Assembly: GCA_902545945.1 (NCBI GenBank)
Contig: CACCID010000002.1
Coordinates: forward strand, 27,151 to 91,150
DNA length: 64,000 nucleotides
Direction: 5' to 3'
Source of the DNA: an uncultured Pelagibacteraceae bacterium
GTDB taxonomy: Bacteria > Pseudomonadota > Alphaproteobacteria > Pelagibacterales > Pelagibacteraceae
Position 1 is the stretch's first letter, and each line of letters begins with the position of its first letter. Under the pieces are notes generated by a model. The model did no database searches. It had not been told where the DNA came from and worked only from the letters and a program-made list of their open reading frames with translations. Below, in pieces: positions 27,615-36,992 of this stretch. The position numbers and the translations under genes are program-made.

Positions 27615-29158
27615 TTGAAATGCCTTACACCAGTAAAAAACATTTTTATTTTTGCTTTATTTGCAGCATTTATAACTTCCTGATCTCTAATTGAACCACC
27701 AGGTTGAATTATAGTTTTAACACCTGCTTTTATAAGAGCATTCATTCCATCAGCAAAAGGAAAAAAAGCGTCTGATGCTGCAATAGAGTATTTTATTTTC
27801 GAAGATTGAAATTGCTTTGCTTTTTGTATAGCAATTTTACAACTGTCTAACCTACTTGGTTGTCCAGCACCTATACCTATTGTTGAAAAATTATTACAAA
27901 GCACTATTGCATTAGACTTCACGTATTTACATACATTAAATGCAAATTTAATTTCAGCCAATTCTTTTTTAGTGGGTTTTAATTTAGTTACACACTTCAA
28001 TTTTTTTCTATCTAAAACAATATTATCTTTACTTTGAATTAAAAAAGAACCGTCAAATATTTTTATTGATGCGAGTCTTTTCAGTTTAAAGTTAGAGATG
28101 TCAATAATTCTTAGATTTTTTTTTCTTTTTAGAATTTTTAAAGACTCATTGTCAAACCCTTTGGCAAGAATTACCTCTAAAAAATTTTTAGTGATTTCGT
28201 TAGCAATTTTTTTATTTATTCTATAATTACAGGCGATAACCCCACCGAAAGCACTTATAGGGTCCGATGCATATGCATTTTTAAAAGATATTATTGGTAT
28301 TTTATTCTCAGATACACCACAAGGATTCGTATGTTTAATAATTACCGTGCCAGAATTTTTCTTCAAAGTATCCAAAATCTCCAAAGAAGCGAACATATCA
28401 CTATAATTGTTATAACTTAGTTCTTTACCATGAACTTGATTGAAACCTAGTTGTTCGTCATCATAATCATTCACATATAAAGAACTTTGTTGGTGAGGAT
28501 TTTCACCGTATCTTAGTTTTTGCAATTTTCTTCCAAATATAGTTTTTCTCTCAGGAAACTCTATTTTAAGCTTTTTATTAAACCAATTAGCAATCATGGC
28601 ATCGTAATATGCAGTTAGGCCGAATGCTTTTGATGACATTAATTCTCTAAATTTCAAAGAAGTTTTTCCTTTCAAATTTTCTAGTTCTTTGATTAAAGAC
28701 CTGTAATCATTTCTGTTAGTCACAATAGTTACATTTTTAAAATTTTTAGCTGCAGCTCTAACTAAAGTTGGACCACCAATATCAATATTTTCAATAATTT
28801 GATTTGGATTTTTTATGTTTAAAACAATTTTCTGAAATGGATAAAAATTTACTATTATAAGATCAATAGCAGGAAAGTTTTGTTTATACATTTCATTTTT
28901 ATGTTTCTTATTTTGCCTATCGTGAAGAATGCCAGCATGTATTTTTGGATGAAGAGTTTTAACCCTACCATCCAACATTTCTTTAAAACCTGTATATTTG
29001 GATAGCTCCGTGCATTGATATCCTAACTTTTTTATTGAGTTATAAGTTCCACCTGAACTTATAATATTGATGTTAAACTTTTTAAGAGCTTTTAAGAGTG
29101 ATATTAAATTTTCTTTGTTAGCAACTGATATCAAAGCATTTTTAACTTTCAAATTCAT
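27608..29158 (-). CDS. purH: Bifunctional AICAR transformylase / IMP cyclohydrolase
   Basis: A 516-residue protein of normal length. The N-terminal MGS-like cyclohydrolase domain (1-200) has IISSGGTYNSIKKLGYQ and DGRVKTLHPKIHAGIL. The transformylase domain shows RYGENPHQQSSLYV, KHTNPCGVS near 270 and the C-terminal end IQPGGSIRDQEVINAANKA...FTGVRHFNH. It catalyses the last two steps of IMP synthesis and recycles AICAR from histidine synthesis. It is the downstream member of a rpe-heparinase-purH run. Confidence 0.98.
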   Translation of the reverse strand: MNLKVKNALISVANKENLISLLKALKKFNINIISSGGTYNSIKKLGYQCTELSKYTGFKEMLDGRVKTLHPKIHAGILHDRQNKKHKNEMYKQNFPAIDLIIVNFYPFQKIVLNIKNPNQIIENIDIGGPTLVRAAAKNFKNVTIVTNRNDYRSLIKELENLKGKTSLKFRELMSSKAFGLTAYYDAMIANWFNKKLKIEFPERKTIFGRKLQKLRYGENPHQQSSLYVNDYDDEQLGFNQVHGKELSYNNYSDMFASLEILDTLKKNSGTVIIKHTNPCGVSENKIPIISFKNAYASDPISAFGGVIACNYRINKKIANEITKNFLEVILAKGFDNESLKILKRKKNLRIIDISNFKLKRLASIKIFDGSFLIQSKDNIVLDRKKLKCVTKLKPTKKELAEIKFAFNVCKYVKSNAIVLCNNFSTIGIGAGQPSRLDSCKIAIQKAKQFQSSKIKYSIAASDAFFPFADGMNALIKAGVKTIIQPGGSIRDQEVINAANKAKIKMFFTGVRHFNH

Positions 29159-29160
29159 TC

Positions 29161-30801
29161 TTAAATATTTTTTCTAATTTCCCAATTAAAGGTTTTATTT
29201 TTATTAACTAGATTACCACTTATGGTTATACAAGCATTATCTATTATTTTTTTTCCACCTAAAAAAACACTTTTTTCTATCTTTAAATTTTCATCACTAA
29301 TAGTGAAGAGAAGGGATTTATTTTTAGAAATTTGAATCAGTGCACTGTTCCCACTCATAGTTTTAATTACGTTTAGCTCAGGATTAATGTGAAATCTGAA
29401 AGCATATCTTATAGGATACCCATCCTTTGCTTTGAATATATGATCAACACCCTTTAAGTAATTATCTTCTTTATCTAAATAAACCTCCCTTTTGTGAGTA
29501 CACCCAAATTTTTTCTCATAACCATTATTAGACGCTGAACATCCTATAAAATCATTTTCATTTTTTGCAAAAAAATGAAAAGATTTAAAGCTATTTTGTA
29601 TTGAATTGCCAAATACTCTATTAATTGTTTCATTTTTCTCAAATTTTGTCACTGAAGTATCATTAATACTTAAAGTTGATTGACACGCTGTAAGCCTGCT
29701 TAATAATTCTGCTTTTTGTGAGATATGATTTCCAAATCCCGAATTTGTTATAATCTTAATACCGTCTATAAAATATTCAAATGAAAGAGGTCCCGACTGA
29801 TATGATTTGGAAAATTTTTTTTTAGGAGGTTTGTCAGTGTCTATTATTAAAAAATGACTTTTATGTTTTATTTTGTACAAACCGCCCAGACTTTTATTTT
29901 TGCCATTAGGTTTAAAACCATCCAAATATTTTTTAATCTGATTTAAATTTGTATATGCGTAAGCTCCATTGAACAAAGGCAACTGATCATCTGGTGTTTT
30001 AATATAATGAACACAGTTGAGATTTTTATCAATAATGTCATCTAAAAATTCTGGAACATATTTTTGACTATCTCTAATTACTTCTCTACAAAATATTAAA
30101 TATTTGGAAAAAAAAATTAAATCTTCAGGATTTCTTGATAAGGGAAATCCTTCATCATCGAAAAATTTTTTTATAAGTATCTCTAACTCTTTGACTCCAA
30201 TATCAAAATTTTCTTTATATTCTTTGAAAACCAGCCCTGTTAAAATAATAGCAATTAAAATTTCAATTTTTTTTGACGGATCATTTTCAAAATTTATATT
30301 TTTTTTTAAATGATTTGTTTGCCTAACAATAGAATTTAAAAAATTTCTTCTGAATTCGAATGTGCTATTTTTCAAAATAATATCTACATTTAAAATCCAG
30401 CTAACTACTCTCCTACTTAAAGTAGAAGTATCCCATATTTTTTTATTATATTTTGAGTTTTTTAACATCCAAATATAAATAATTTTTTTTAATTTTGTAT
30501 GATCAGTTTTTCTATCTACTAGACTAAGCCAAAAGAAATTATGCATTTGATCAGTATCTTTTTTTTTATCCTCGATCCAAAAAATATTTGGATTTATTTC
30601 ACTAATTTTAAATGAGTGACCATAATAAGAAGTAATAATTGAAAGTAAAAAAGGATTCGGATTATAGTAGATTTGTTGCGGGATTTTACTTTCTAAAGAT
30701 TTGTTATAGTTTCCTGAAGAATAATATAATTTTTTAAAAAATTTTGTACATATAATTCGACATGCGATAAAATAAAAATAGATACTTTTCAAAACAGACA
30801 T
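29161..30801 (-). CDS. Heparinase II/III family protein
   Basis: A 546-residue protein. An alpha-helical N-terminal part (about 50-300) includes WILNVDIILKNSTFEFRRNF. The C-terminal beta part (about 320-540) contains SGPLSFEYFIDGIKIITNSGFGN and CTHKREVYLD, the pattern seen in the alphaproteobacterial heparinase II/III-like family next to purH. The substrate is unknown and the protein is probably not a heparin lyase. A role in envelope polysaccharide turnover is a guess. It sits 2 bases from purH and 3 from rpe. Confidence 0.75.
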   Translation of the reverse strand: MSVLKSIYFYFIACRIICTKFFKKLYYSSGNYNKSLESKIPQQIYYNPNPFLLSIITSYYGHSFKISEINPNIFWIEDKKKDTDQMHNFFWLSLVDRKTDHTKLKKIIYIWMLKNSKYNKKIWDTSTLSRRVVSWILNVDIILKNSTFEFRRNFLNSIVRQTNHLKKNINFENDPSKKIEILIAIILTGLVFKEYKENFDIGVKELEILIKKFFDDEGFPLSRNPEDLIFFSKYLIFCREVIRDSQKYVPEFLDDIIDKNLNCVHYIKTPDDQLPLFNGAYAYTNLNQIKKYLDGFKPNGKNKSLGGLYKIKHKSHFLIIDTDKPPKKKFSKSYQSGPLSFEYFIDGIKIITNSGFGNHISQKAELLSRLTACQSTLSINDTSVTKFEKNETINRVFGNSIQNSFKSFHFFAKNENDFIGCSASNNGYEKKFGCTHKREVYLDKEDNYLKGVDHIFKAKDGYPIRYAFRFHINPELNVIKTMSGNSALIQISKNKSLLFTISDENLKIEKSVFLGGKKIIDNACITISGNLVNKNKTFNWEIRKNI

Positions 30802-30804
30802 CTA

Positions 30805-31467
30805 TTAATTGTTTCTGAGAATTTCTATATTTTTTTTGAGGTTGCCCTCATTTTCTTTAAAAACAGTTGACCCCGATACAAGAATATTTGCACCAGCATT
30901 CTTTGCTTTAGAACAATTTTCAAAATTAATTCCACCATCTATTTCAACATCAACTTTTAACTTTTTTTCATTTATAAATTTTCTAATTGATTTTGTTTTT
31001 TCTAAGACCTCTGGCATAAATTTTTGCCCACCAAACCCAGGTTCAACGCTCATAATTAAAACCAAGTCTATTTGGTTTAAATAATCTTTCACTAAATTTA
31101 TATTACTTTTAGGTTTTAAAGAAATACCAACTTTTTTATTTTCTTCTTTTATTAACTTTATTGTTTTTGAAACATTTTTGGTTGCTTCTGGATGAAAAGT
31201 AATAATATCTGCACCAGCATTTGCAAAATCTTTTATAAAATTATCAACGGGTGAAATCATCAAGTGAACATCAAAAGTTTTTTTAGTAAGTGGCCTAAGT
31301 TTTTTTATTACCTCTGGTCCTATTGTAAGATTCGGAACAAAATGTCCGTCCATGACATCAATATGGATGTAATCTGCGCCAGCTTTTTCCAAAGAAATTA
31401 CCTCTTCACCTAATTTGCTGAAATCAGCAGACAAAATTGAAGGAGAAATTTTAATTATTCCACTCAT
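30805..31467 (-). CDS. rpe: Ribulose-phosphate 3-epimerase
   Basis: A 220-residue TIM barrel. ISPSILSADFSKLGEEV opens it, HIDVMDGHFVPNLTIGP holds metal ligands, LIMSVEPGFGGQKFMPEVLEK is the signature near 140, and VEIDGGINFEN and ILVSGSTVFK close the barrel. It links ribulose- and xylulose-5-phosphate in the pentose phosphate pathway. Confidence 0.97.
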   Translation of the reverse strand: MSGIIKISPSILSADFSKLGEEVISLEKAGADYIHIDVMDGHFVPNLTIGPEVIKKLRPLTKKTFDVHLMISPVDNFIKDFANAGADIITFHPEATKNVSKTIKLIKEENKKVGISLKPKSNINLVKDYLNQIDLVLIMSVEPGFGGQKFMPEVLEKTKSIRKFINEKKLKVDVEIDGGINFENCSKAKNAGANILVSGSTVFKENEGNLKKNIEILRNN

Positions 31468-31514
31468 AATTAATTTATATTTTAAACTAAAACTTTGTCA
31501 AAAAAATTAAGGCT

Positions 31515-31850
31515 TTAGTTGAATAACTGGTAAAGCTGCCTTGAAAAATCACTTTCAAGTGGAAATGCTAACATTCCCCATACATCATAGCCTAAAATAT
31601 AAGGCATAGCATAAAATCTAAACAAATAAAAAAACCAAGCGACGTAGAGAGCAATAAACGGGCCAAATAAAAAGCTTGGTGTGATAAATTTAAATAAATT
31701 AATAATTGGATTTGTGTATTTTACAAAAACTCTCATAAAAAAAAATGTAGAGTCTTCCCTTTGAAATATGTTCATAAATGCTCGACCTATTAAAGTCCAC
31801 ATAATTGTGCCAAGCACATAATCTAAAACTATTGCCCAAGTAGGTATCAT
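31515..31850 (-). CDS. Small conserved-looking membrane protein, distantly YggT-like
   Basis: A 111-residue protein with hydrophobic helices at about 4-25 and 62-85. NPIINLFKFITPSFLFGPFIALYVAWFFYLF loosely resembles the D-P-x-x-x-x-x-R-x-x-x-P segment of YggT proteins, but the match is weak and a clear YggT gene exists at 42107. I do not recognise the family. The base use is like its neighbours. It lies between rpe and the terminator of the symporter operon. Confidence 0.6.
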   Translation of the reverse strand: MIPTWAIVLDYVLGTIMWTLIGRAFMNIFQREDSTFFFMRVFVKYTNPIINLFKFITPSFLFGPFIALYVAWFFYLFRFYAMPYILGYDVWGMLAFPLESDFSRQLYQLFN

Positions 31851-31880
31851 ATTTTTAAATTATCATTATTTAGGTAAAAA

Positions 31881-31907
31881 AAAAGGGGCGAAAAATTCGC
31901 CCCTTTT
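31881..31907 (-). terminator. Rho-independent terminator of the symporter operon (may act both ways)
   Basis: A perfect 12-bp stem (AAAAGGGGCGAA paired with TTCGCCCCTTTT) with a 3-base loop lies 20 bases beyond the symporter stop. On the minus strand it is followed by a run of U (bases 31876-31880 are A on the given strand). On the plus strand a weaker AATTTTT follows. Confidence 0.9.
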
Positions 31908-31926
31908 AATTTTTAATTATTTTTTA

Positions 31927-33783
31927 TTAGTGTTGCTTACCAAGAATAGCTTTACCTGTAGGTATTCTTGTATCGTCTACCATTTTCTGCACAGATGGAG
32001 ATGGTTCTTTAGTCATTAAACTAACTACTACCATTACCACTAAACAGATCGGTGCACCGATTAAACCAAATCTTAAGTGGTCGATACCTAAGAATGGAGT
32101 ATTTACACCACCGAATATTGGTACTGAGAATTTAGGGAACACCCACAATAAGTATAATGTTCCTGAAGCAATTCCCGCTATAATACCAGCGATTGCACCA
32201 GCCCTAGTAGCTCTTTTCCACCATACACCAAGCACAAGTGGGAAGAATAAGCCTGACATTGCAAAGTCGAATGCCCAAGCAACCGAACCTAAGATACTTG
32301 TTAGCCTGAAAGAGGCTATGTAAGCACCAGCAGCTCCGATTATTACTAGAAGTACACGAGCAACTAAAAGTCTTTTAGCTGTATCAGCTTTTGGATCTAT
32401 GATTTTGTAGTAAATATCATGAGATAAAGCATTTGATATCGCTAATACAAGACCATCAGCAGTTGACATAGCAGCAGCCATACCACCAGCAAACACCAGT
32501 CCAGAGATTACGAACGGTAGTCCCGCTACTTCTGGAGTAGCTAATACTACAACGTCACCTCTCATGAACCATTCGTTTAACTGAAGTATACCGTCACCAT
32601 TAAAGTCTGCGATAAATACTTGTTTAACTTCAGACCATCTTTGTACCCATTCTATCGACTGAACTTCAGAAATAGATTTTCCGATTATTCCAGTTGGTAG
32701 ATTTGGATCCATTAATGCCAACTTAGACAATGTCGCTAACATAGGCGCTGAAGAGTAAAGTAAGAAAATAAAGAATAGCGACCAAGCTACTGATTTTCTT
32801 GCTGCTCTTACAGAAGGAGTTGTAAAGTATCTCATTAAGATATGAGGTAACGATGCAGTTCCCACCATCATACAAATCGCTAACGATAAGTACTTCCAGA
32901 CAGCCATTCCACCTTCAGGTACTCCAGAGTGAGTTCCAGAGATGTATTTCAATCCTCCTGGTACCCCAGCTGCTTTCATATCTGCGGCGCTGTTTTTAAC
33001 TAGTCCAAATTGCTGTTCAAGTTCACCAAGTCTTGCAACTTCATCACCTAACATTAAGTGAGGGAAAATTCCTCCACCAACGTTTGAACTGATCCAGAAT
33101 ACTGGTATCAAGTAAGCGATAATTAATACAATGTACTGAGCAACCTGAGTCCAAGTTACGGCTCTCATCCCGCCAAGCATTGAACAGATAAGGATACTTA
33201 TTAATCCTACCCATACACCTGCTTCAAACGGAATTCCAAGAGCTCTAGAAGCAATTGTACCCGTAGCGTTAATTTGCGCTGTTACATAAGTAAATGATGC
33301 AATGAAAAGCACGAATACTGCGCAAGCTCTTACAAGATTACCACCGTATCGTGTTCCGATAAAATCAGGAACTGTGTAACATCCAAATTTTCTTAGGTAC
33401 GGAGCCATTAAAGTTGCAACAAGTACGTATCCACCTGTCCAACCCACTAAGAAGGCCATATAAGTATAGCCACCAAAGTAAACTCCACCCGCTAAGGCTA
33501 CGAATGAAGCACCTGACATCCAGTCAGCTGCTGTCGCCATCCCGTTAAATACGGTTGGCACTTGTCTTCCTGCAACATAGTAGGCATCTACTTGTATGGT
33601 TCGTGATAAATAACCGATTAAGGCATAAATCAAAACCGTGAAAGCTACGAACATCACTCCGATGTTTTTAGCTGACACACCAGCTTGTTCCGCAATAGCC
33701 ATCAAAATGATGAATACTATGAAACCACCTGTGTAGGTCCCGTATATTTTAGGAAGGTTTTTTATAAAATCTCCTTTAAACAT
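31927..33783 (-). CDS. Sodium:solute symporter, ActP-like large subunit
   Basis: A 618-residue polytopic SSS-family protein with about 13 helices. AADWMSGASFVALAGGVYFGGYTYMAFLVGW is the sodium-site helix-1 region, GTRYGGNLVRACAVF follows, and MAAAMSTADGLVLAISNALSHD is the SSS signature near 440. It contains two soluble insertions, about 245-290 and 380-415. The second has D393-x-N-x-D-G-x-L-x-x-x-E404, an EF-hand-like loop. It belongs with the DUF4212 partner directly upstream (TAATG overlap). Acetyl-CoA synthetase nearby suggests acetate or a related acid as substrate, which is inference. Confidence 0.88.
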   Translation of the reverse strand: MFKGDFIKNLPKIYGTYTGGFIVFIILMAIAEQAGVSAKNIGVMFVAFTVLIYALIGYLSRTIQVDAYYVAGRQVPTVFNGMATAADWMSGASFVALAGGVYFGGYTYMAFLVGWTGGYVLVATLMAPYLRKFGCYTVPDFIGTRYGGNLVRACAVFVLFIASFTYVTAQINATGTIASRALGIPFEAGVWVGLISILICSMLGGMRAVTWTQVAQYIVLIIAYLIPVFWISSNVGGGIFPHLMLGDEVARLGELEQQFGLVKNSAADMKAAGVPGGLKYISGTHSGVPEGGMAVWKYLSLAICMMVGTASLPHILMRYFTTPSVRAARKSVAWSLFFIFLLYSSAPMLATLSKLALMDPNLPTGIIGKSISEVQSIEWVQRWSEVKQVFIADFNGDGILQLNEWFMRGDVVVLATPEVAGLPFVISGLVFAGGMAAAMSTADGLVLAISNALSHDIYYKIIDPKADTAKRLLVARVLLVIIGAAGAYIASFRLTSILGSVAWAFDFAMSGLFFPLVLGVWWKRATRAGAIAGIIAGIASGTLYLLWVFPKFSVPIFGGVNTPFLGIDHLRFGLIGAPICLVVMVVVSLMTKEPSPSVQKMVDDTRIPTGKAILGKQH

Positions 33784-34040
33784 TAGTCATCCTCTCTTTC
33801 TGAGAAACCATGTTCTTCGTCGATTTTTTCTTGTTTATTTGCAGTCCAAAACAAAATTATCACAAAGGCAAGAAGTGAACCTTGCGCAGTCATGTAATAT
33901 GCTAGTGGATAGCCAAGAAAAGACATCGTGTTCAGTTCTGAACCAAACATGAAGATTACTAATGAGAAGAAAGCCCAAAGAACCAATGTTACGATCATAT
34001 GGTTTTTGGTCTTATTCCAATATGCGTCTTTATTTGACAT
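33783..34040 (-). CDS. DUF4212 small subunit of the sodium:solute symporter
   Basis: An 85-residue protein with two hydrophobic helices (about 14-34 and 44-65). The start YWNKTKNHMIVTLVLWAFFSLVIFMFG and the segment GYPLAYYMTAQGSLLAFVIILFW are typical of the DUF4212 proteins that pair with VC_2705-type SSS transporters. It overlaps the large subunit by one base. A purine-rich AGGGGGA precedes the start (34044-34050 on the complement). Confidence 0.92.
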   Translation of the reverse strand: MSNKDAYWNKTKNHMIVTLVLWAFFSLVIFMFGSELNTMSFLGYPLAYYMTAQGSLLAFVIILFWTANKQEKIDEEHGFSEREDD

Positions 34041-34061
34041 ATTTCCCCCTATTTATTTTTA

Positions 34062-34079
34062 ACTTTTTACGTAAAAAGT
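34062..34079. promoter_or_regulatory. 18-bp perfect palindrome upstream of the symporter operon
   Basis: ACTTTTTACGTAAAAAGT is a perfect inverted repeat starting 22 bases before the DUF4212 ATG, in the 154-base gap shared with the divergent gene at 34195. It could be an operator for a dimeric repressor or activator, or a hairpin in the mRNA leader. No known regulator site was recognised. Confidence 0.55.
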
Positions 34080-34194
34080 ATTATTAGTTGTAAGAACCTT
34101 ACCCATTATGAGTTTAATTTAAAGAGAAAAAAGGACCCTAAAACCAATATGAAATGCTATAAGTTAAGTAAAATAAGGGTTTTTAAAATACAAC

Positions 34195-34824
34195 GTGAAA
34201 TTGAATCTTGAAAAACTTAGAATTACTCTAAAAACTATGGGGGAATATCTATTTCCTATTGAAAAGGTCACGAGCTATTTCAAAAGTATTAAATCTAAAA
34301 CTGATTTGCAAAAATTTATTCAACAGAGATCAGCTCATGTTACGCAAACAACTTTGTATGGTTACTTAAAGACTAGAATTGGAGTGAAATATACAGCAAT
34401 GGTTGAAGACGAAGTTTTTTCGAAATCAATTAATATTGCTAAATGGAATATTTATGTAATCGCTATTGCTGATTGCACTTTTTATACTTTTTCTTATTTA
34501 ATAAGTGAAAAAAATCTTAAAGAGAATGACTGTAAAGAAACTTATTTAGGTATTATAGAAAAAGAAAAAGCAAATGGTTTAAGCGAAGAAATTTATTTAA
34601 AGGCTAAAAATGAATTTTTAAACCGATATGAAAAAATAAATTTTCACAAATATTATTTAGATAATCCTTTTAAAGAAAGTTGTTTAGCACTTTATAATTG
34701 GTCACCTATTGCAGATGAATTAAAAATTCTAGATAAAGAAATAGTTTTAAATTCAATGAGATTGAAGTGGAACTTAAAAATAGATGAATTTAAGAGGTTA
34801 ACGGAAAATTTAAGTTTTAATTAA
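34195..34824 (+). CDS. Conserved-looking protein of unknown function
   Basis: A 209-residue, largely helical soluble protein with a GTG start (34195). [59 protein letters not shown] looks like a conserved core. I recall similar alphaproteobacterial proteins annotated without good evidence as 'esterase', and no catalytic motif such as G-x-S-x-G is present. It is divergent from the symporter operon and ends tail-to-tail with acs, overlapping by 4 bases. Confidence 0.75.
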   Translation: MKLNLEKLRITLKTMGEYLFPIEKVTSYFKSIKSKTDLQKFIQQRSAHVTQTTLYGYLKTRIGVKYTAMVEDEVFSKSINIAKWNIYVIAIADCTFYTFSYLISEKNLKENDCKETYLGIIEKEKANGLSEEIYLKAKNEFLNRYEKINFHKYYLDNPFKESCLALYNWSPIADELKILDKEIVLNSMRLKWNLKIDEFKRLTENLSFN

Positions 34825-36992
34825 TCTCGATTAAGTCTATTTTCAACCAATGATGTCACAACACTTGGGTCGGCTAAAGTAGTAGTGTCCCCAAGATTAT
34901 CAGGTTCATTAGCTGCAATTTTTCTTAAAATTCTTCTCATGATTTTACCCGATCTTGTTTTAGGTAGACCTGGAGCAAATTGGATAACGTCAGGATAACA
35001 AATAGGACCAATTTGTTTTCTTACCCATTGTTTTAAGTCTCTTTCTAAATCTCCCGTAGGATTTTCTCCAGCATTTAGAGTGACATAACAGTATAACCCA
35101 TTTCCTTTAATGCTATGAGGGAAACCAACTACTGCTGCTTCAGCGACTTTAGGATGAGCAACAAACGCACTTTCAATTTCTGCAGTTCCAAGGTTATGTC
35201 CAGAAACAATTATTACATCATCTACTCTGCCTGTTATCCAATAATAACCATCTTTATCTCTTTTACATCCATCACCAGTAAAATACTTTCCATCAAATTG
35301 AGAAAAGTAAGTATCGATAAACCTTTGATGGTCGCCATATACAGTTCTCATTTGACCTGGCCAAGAGCTAGCCATACATAATCTTCCTTGGCCCTCACCT
35401 TTAATTATTTTCCCATCTTTATCTACCAATACAGGTTTAATTCCATAAAATGGTTTTGTTGCTGAGCCTGGTTTTAAATCAATAGCTCCTGGTTGTGGAG
35501 CAATTAAAATTCCTCCTGTCTCAGTTTGCCACCAAGTATCAACTATTGGACATCTTGAGTCGCCTACTGTTTTATAATACCACATCCAAGCCTCAGGATT
35601 TATAGGTTCACCGACAGTGCCTAATAGTTTTAAAGATTTTCTGCTTGTTTTTTTAACAGGACCGTCTCCTTCTCTCATCAAGGCCCTAATAGCAGTAGGA
35701 GCAGTATAAAATATATTTACTTTATATTTATCTACGATTTGCCACCATCTTGAATTATCAGGATAATTTGGAACACCTTCAAACATTATTGTAGTAGCAC
35801 CATTAGCTAGCGGACCATAAATGATGTAACTGTGACCAGTCACCCAACCAATATCTGCTGTACACCAATAAATATCGTTAGGTTTATAATCAAAAATATA
35901 TTGGTGAGTCATTGAAGCGTAAACCATATATCCCCCTGTAGTATGCAAAACTCCTTTAGGTTTTCCTGTTGACCCAGATGTATAAAGAATAAACAAAGGA
36001 TCTTCTGCACTCATCTCTTCAGGATCACATTTTGTTGGAACAGAGGAGATTAGTTTTTTGTAAGAAACATCTCTTTCATCATTCCAATTAACTTGATTAC
36101 CTGTTCTTTCAACAACAACACATTTTTTAACGTTTGGACATTGATCCAGAGCTTCATCAGCTATTTTTTTTAAAGGAATAATTTTTCCTCCCCTCACACC
36201 CTCATCGGCAGTAATTAAATATTCAGACTCACAATCAGTGATTCTAGTAGCAATCGAGTCCGGTGAAAAACCACCGAAAATAATTGAGTGAACCGCACCT
36301 ATTCTCGCGCATGCCAACATTATATAAGCAAGTTCAGGTATCATTGTTAGGTAAATTGTTACTCGATCTCCCTTTTGAACACCTAAACTTTTTAAAGCAT
36401 TTGCTGCTTTACAAACATTTTGATGAAGTTCTTTATATGATATCTTTTTGGAGTCAGCTGGATCATCACCTACCCAGATAATTGCAGTTTTGCTTGGATT
36501 TTTTTTAAGATGTCTATCAATGCAATTAGCTGATGCGTTTAATGTTCCATCATAAAACCATTTGATTTTAACGTCATCTTTACTGTATTTAACATCTTTA
36601 ATTTTTGAATATTTTTTTATCCAAGTAATTCTCTTTCCTTCTTTTGCCCAAAATTTATCATTCTCTTTAATTGAAAGTTTATATTTTTTTTTATATTGAG
36701 AGTCATTGACATAGGCATGATTAGCCCAACTGTCAGAAACTCTGATTAAAGATTTGCCGTCACTATCTTCTATTAATTTTGGAGCTTTGAAATTTAATTT
36801 TCTTTTTTTTCTACTTCGCTTTATTTTGAAATTCTTCTTTCTTTTAGGTTTTTTAGACTTTGTTTTTCTTATTTTTCTATTTTTTTTTCTAGGTTTAGTT
36901 TTTTTTGCAGGTCTAGCTTTTTTTCTAGGTCTAGCTTTTTTTTTTCTAGATTTTTTTGTTTGTTTTTTTTTCTTTCTGTTTTTTTTAGACAC
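34821..36992 (-). CDS. acs: Acetyl-CoA synthetase with polybasic N-terminal tail
   Basis: A 723-residue AMP-forming acyl-CoA synthetase, about 70 residues longer than usual. Core motifs are [11 protein letters not shown] (P-loop, about 331), [10 protein letters not shown] and the C-terminal [15 protein letters not shown] with the acetylatable Lys. Residues 1-70 contain about 44 Lys/Arg and no acidic residue before E75, with an RKKARP repeat. The start is GTG at 36992, preceded by AGGAGA at 36997-37002; no ATG lies between the tail and the core. It makes acetyl-CoA from acetate, ATP and CoA. It overlaps the EVE gene by 8 bases. Confidence 0.95.
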   Translation of the reverse strand: MSKKNRKKKKQTKKSRKKKARPRKKARPAKKTKPRKKNRKIRKTKSKKPKRKKNFKIKRSRKKRKLNFKAPKLIEDSDGKSLIRVSDSWANHAYVNDSQYKKKYKLSIKENDKFWAKEGKRITWIKKYSKIKDVKYSKDDVKIKWFYDGTLNASANCIDRHLKKNPSKTAIIWVGDDPADSKKISYKELHQNVCKAANALKSLGVQKGDRVTIYLTMIPELAYIMLACARIGAVHSIIFGGFSPDSIATRITDCESEYLITADEGVRGGKIIPLKKIADEALDQCPNVKKCVVVERTGNQVNWNDERDVSYKKLISSVPTKCDPEEMSAEDPLFILYTSGSTGKPKGVLHTTGGYMVYASMTHQYIFDYKPNDIYWCTADIGWVTGHSYIIYGPLANGATTIMFEGVPNYPDNSRWWQIVDKYKVNIFYTAPTAIRALMREGDGPVKKTSRKSLKLLGTVGEPINPEAWMWYYKTVGDSRCPIVDTWWQTETGGILIAPQPGAIDLKPGSATKPFYGIKPVLVDKDGKIIKGEGQGRLCMASSWPGQMRTVYGDHQRFIDTYFSQFDGKYFTGDGCKRDKDGYYWITGRVDDVIIVSGHNLGTAEIESAFVAHPKVAEAAVVGFPHSIKGNGLYCYVTLNAGENPTGDLERDLKQWVRKQIGPICYPDVIQFAPGLPKTRSGKIMRRILRKIAANEPDNLGDTTTLADPSVVTSLVENRLNRD

